This document shows, one piece after another, positions 59,861 through 64,000 of a stretch of DNA of 64,000 nt (positions within the stretch are counted from its first letter, which is position 1; every line of letters begins with the position of its first letter). Made by a program: the position numbers and the translations under genes. The stretch is from Sclerurus mexicanus (taxonomy: Eukaryota > Chordata > Aves > Passeriformes > Furnariidae). The DNA is taken from the NCBI GenBank assembly GCA_013396755.1, contig VWZF01005764.1, forward strand, positions 110,148-174,147, written 5' to 3'. The notes under the pieces were generated by a model, which searched no databases, was not told the origin of the DNA, and saw nothing but the letters and a program-made list of their open reading frames with translations.

Positions 59861-61731
59861 CTTTTCCCAAATGTCCCAGCCCTGTTAGATACCTTGGTTT
59901 CCATGTGTTTGTTACCTGCAAGAGGAGTGTGTCTGACATGGTATTTTTCTAACTAGAAAAATGTATTTATATTCCATGCTTAATAGGATACAGCTGTTCT
60001 GTGTATTGAGTCTGAGCTGGTGAAGCTTTTTTTAAGTAGGCATTCTCTGCATGTCTGAGTGCCCAAACAGAAATATTCTGTGTACATAATGTATTAAAAA
60101 ATGACACCAGCTTCGTGTCTTCTGGAGGACAAGAAGGTTTTTATCATTTTAAAGGCCTCTCAAGGAAATGAAACAATACACTTGTACTGGTTTATTTATG
60201 TTGCTGCTGTAGTACCAGTATCCCATTTAAATGGTTTTATTCCAGAACAGGGATCCACGTGGAGGTAACAGCAATTGTAATGGCTATTCCAGGAGCTGTT
60301 GTAACAGAAATGAATGCAGTGCAGCTCCGTGGGAAGATGCTGACCTTTTGGTCTGGTGCAGGCTAGCCCTTCTGCCCAGTCTTCTTCCATGCAAAGCCTC
60401 ACAGGAATAGGATTAACACCATGACTTACAGGAGAGTGCTGCCTACTTTCTGTTACTTGAGCATGAACATTGCTGAAAGCTGCCCAGAGTCTCTGACTTT
60501 GTTTTTATTAATGAAAATAATTTCCCTATGATGTTGCCAAACTATGTTGAAAAGTTGTTTCCCCTTTACTTAGACACTGCTGTGCCAGCAGATGTCCAGT
60601 TTCTGCCTCTAATTGCCTTTTAAACTCTTCCCCAATAACTAACTCCCACCTTCTTAAATATTCCAGGATATGTGAAGCTTCAGTTTTTTTCTACCTCATA
60701 AGTCAGGACTGAAACCTGGCCAAGCAATGGAAAATTAGATTCAGATCTGGGAAAAAATTCCCTGTGCTCCTTATTACAATGTGTTCAATTTTTATTTGTG
60801 AGCTGGAAAAGGGGACAGGAAATGATGCCGAATGATTTAGGCTGAGATTGAGGAGCAGTGGAAGGAGTGTCAGGGATACCTGGCAGGGAGGGCAGAACGG
60901 TGGTGGGTGCAGGCAGAAATTCTCAGCATAGGGGAATTAGACCTGTGGCTGAACCTTGCTGACTTGTGAATTAGCAGGAGTCTCATGGGGACACAAGACT
61001 CGGGCATTAAGGTGAGCTGCTCAGTGCAACATGGTGGTGAATGCTTGATGACAATTATTGATTCGGGCCTCAGAAACTGGCGTATATATTGGATTTTGGA
61101 GGTGATGTGTTGGGCTGTCGGAGAGGAGCAGACAGTTTCTGCTCCCCCTGACAAGTGGATTCAGTCATAAGACCAGAAATTGCAAGGCATTAAGCTTGAA
61201 TGGATCTAACTGCCTGGGGCAATTAAGGTGGTGCTCTTGTGGAGGGTCTGTTTGTCTGAGTAGGGAAAAACTCTTTGGAGGTAAAAAAAGCAGAAATTCA
61301 AACCATTCAAGTCTTTGTCCTTTGCCAAAGGCAATGCTGAAAAATACAGCAAAGAAAGATGAGGGAATATCATGTATATGTGTATACATGTATATATATC
61401 TAAAATACACGCAAATATTTTTATGCAGGGGGAATTTGAAAGGCTATTACTCTTGAAAACTCACAGCAGACCCCATCTCTTGAATAGTTAAACTGATACC
61501 AGATGAGCTCCTGATATATCCCTGAAGAACATGCTCCTGGAAAAGTCCGTCAGCCTTCTCTTGTATTGAAGCATAAAGTACATGAGATTCTGCATCTCCA
61601 TTTTAATCTTTTCTGTCCTTAGTTAAACGGAAATGTTTCCGGAGTGCTTTTAGTCTGTCTGACCTTGGGCTCGTGTCCCAAAGGATCTGTGCAGCTAATC
61701 AGAGCTCTGTTGGACCTACATGGTGGTAAGT

Positions 61732-61750
61732 CCCTGATACTCTATCAGGG
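61732..61750. repeat. 8-base perfect inverted repeat, 3-base loop
   Basis: CCCTGATA at 61732-61739 pairs with TATCAGGG at 61743-61750. It is too short to imply a function. Confidence 0.6.
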
Positions 61751-64000
61751 TAGTATACTTTGAACACCTTCTGAAAGTGAGTTACAGTTAACCTGGAACA
61801 TTGCAAGCAGGTAGCAGGATAGCAGTGCTGCCCCAGCTGGGATATACTGGCGGCCTCAGGGACTCAAGATTTAGTTAATGAAAAACTCTGATGTTGCCTT
61901 CCCCTGTTCCCTTCAACTGGCATTGAATGTAAAATCCTTCAAGATTTTTGAAAAGAAGACTACAAAGTTTGGTAGATGCAAAGGTAGAGAGGCTGAAGGT
62001 GTGGAAGGAACCCCCAGCTGCACTTGCAGTCTGTGATATTTTACATAAGAAGGCACAGCAGTGAAATACCATCCAACTGTAATGCAATAAACTTTAACTG
62101 AGGTATAGCAATGGTTTGGGGAGTTCTGCTCTTATTGGTATAAATCTGTAGATTCAGCCAGGTTATTCTGATTCAAAGTTGTGCAGTTTAGAAAAAACTA
62201 TGGCCTTCTATTTCTTTAAAGCTTTGCTTATTGGAGCACTTAAGGTATAATCATGTCCTTGCTAAAGTAATGGCAAAGCTCACATTTCTTTTGATGGTGT
62301 CAGGTTTCATCCATTGCAAATTGCTGATCATTATAGAATTCAGTCAGATGTAATCAAAATATAAATGCAAATTGGTATCATCTCATAATGTAGCAAATGC
62401 GGGGGGAGTATCTTGCTAGTGGTGGTGTGAAAGACACATCTGTGCATATTTTTAATGCACCTATGCTGTGATGAACAGATTTAGATGCTATGTCATTATG
62501 ATCACAGGGGAGAGGCATTTGCACTGTCATTGACTGATTGCTTCTGCTCAGTCCTCGTTCTTTCATAGCAGGGGATCTAGGGATTATGATGGACAAAGCA
62601 GAAAAAAGTATGTAGCTGTTTGCCGTGGTTTTAGATGCTAGTGACCTTTTCTCCACCACTGGGATGTCAGGTGCACTGTGAATGGTGAGAGATGGACTTT
62701 CATCCTTTGGGAAAGGAAGGGAAGGGAGAAAAAGTACCCCCATGCATTATCTGTGAGTTATTGTAATGATAAAATTACTGAGTGCTGATTTTGGAGTCCT
62801 GTGTGGATCTCCTCAAACCACTGTTTTATTGGATAGTGTTTTCAGGTAGTTTCTAAAAATATTTGAGGTAATTTGAGGTAATTTCTTTAAATTTAAGACA
62901 TACTTTCTAGAAGCTCAATCTGATTTTGCACAACACTTTCCAGAGATAAAGTTCTCAGAACGTGATGGGCTGATGATAGGATTTAGGTTATTTATGTGGT
63001 GCAATCAGTCAATTCACTGATCAAACTCTTGAACCTTTAAGAAAATCCTAAGTTAAACAGAACTGCTATTTTAAAACTCACCCTTTAAAACATTGAGGGG
63101 GAAGACTACCTCTTCCAAGTTATCTGAGTCAGCGTGGGAACCTTTGTTATCCAACATGATTCATTTTAGGCAATGTAGCTGGTGAATCAGAATGGCGCTA
63201 GGGTGTTGAAGTGGGGGAAAGGATCCTATTTTATCTTCCAAGCAATGATTTTAACTTGAAAGCTGGTTCGTTCCTTTCCTTCCCTGCTAATATAACAGGA
63301 CATAGCAGTGGATGAGAAGTATGAAAAAGCTAGTTGGCAGAGTTGGAGACAAGCTGGACAGTGATGAGATAGTTTTGGAAATGGTTGTGTGGAGTTGCAT
63401 AACTGTCAAGCATTGTAAGAAAATGGGATCAGCATGTTTCTTCAGTGTGAACCAGTGTGTGCCTATATGGGTTATGAGGAGGAGCACAGGTGGGGTGTGA
63501 AGGCAGTTCTGGATAAAATGAGCTATATATTTGTGGTCTGTTGTTTAGGAAGCTTTGATTAACAGCTCTCCATGAGGTTTCAGAGTCTGTTCAGCATTTC
63601 TGTCACCAAGTACTGTGGGAATGAGGAGAATGTTCCTGCTGTTAAGGCAGTCATAAAAGAATATGTAAAGTAAGTATTTCTGGTAGCATGGTGAGTTGCA
63701 TTACTTAGGGTTTTGAATTAAAATTTCTCCATGAATGTGTACTGTGGTCAAAGGAAAGAAATCAGTAAGACTTGAGAAAGAGTTAATATGTCATGCTGAC
63801 ACCTGTTATAGTGTGACATGAGATTCCTTTTATGCTGTATCACCGTGACTAGAGGTGTTCCCTTCCTTTGTAGTGGTGGTAGGAAGCTAACCAGGAGATG
63901 TGAGCTTGTGTCTCGTTTCTGTAATGTAAATTCTAAGTGCTGCTGTGGGGCTTTTAATAGTTAACTGCTTCAATGTCAACATATTAAGCTGCAGGGTGTC

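Larger units (their letters stand above)
56086..64000. other. intron-like or intergenic DNA
   Basis: AT-leaning non-coding DNA. It holds a small Cys-rich ATG frame (56767-56955), a candidate element at 59600-59860, a TA/TG/CA tract around 61372-61400, a short perfect hairpin at 61732-61750 and a duplicated TTTGAGGTAA near 62862. No gene or RNA is recognised up to the window edge. Confidence 0.45.

Noticed and set aside
61372..61400. TA/TG/CA-rich stretch that could be read as a palindrome
   Set aside because: It is an ordinary dinucleotide microsatellite.

Overview
The window looks like vertebrate, most likely avian, nuclear DNA. The evidence is four fragments of chicken-repeat-1 (CR1) LINE elements and very few other interspersed repeats. 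The body is AT-leaning and CpG-poor, and open frames are short and randomly spread on both strands. No prokaryotic gene, rRNA, tRNA, CRISPR array or intact mobile element is visible. No protein-coding gene can be named with confidence.

Layout: positions 1-480 are a dense CpG island with one ambiguous base (199) and a short GC-rich tandem repeat. It fades through a CpG-bearing shore to about 1400 and is the best promoter and first-exon candidate. From 1400 to 64000 the sequence reads as intron or intergenic DNA. Within it are a CpG-dense islet (28561-28860), several AT-rich, homeodomain-site-rich stretches that resemble conserved non-coding elements, short tandem and inverted repeats, and CR1 fragments at about 8247, 19515, 46972-47127 (minus strand) and 55320-56085.

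Two weak gene models come from reading splice signals and phases by eye. On the plus strand, an ATG at 220 with a GTGCGT donor at 375 is phase-compatible with exon-like blocks at 1739-1776 and 3014-3081. On the minus strand, a symmetrical 198-base exon-like block (37496-37299) and a phase-compatible chain (12842-12794, 11660-11611, 11016-10864) suggest a possible second gene running toward the CpG island. Short open blocks between consensus splice sites also arise by chance in 64 kb, so these are hypotheses. The sober reading is a long first intron or intergenic regulatory tract beside a CpG-island promoter.
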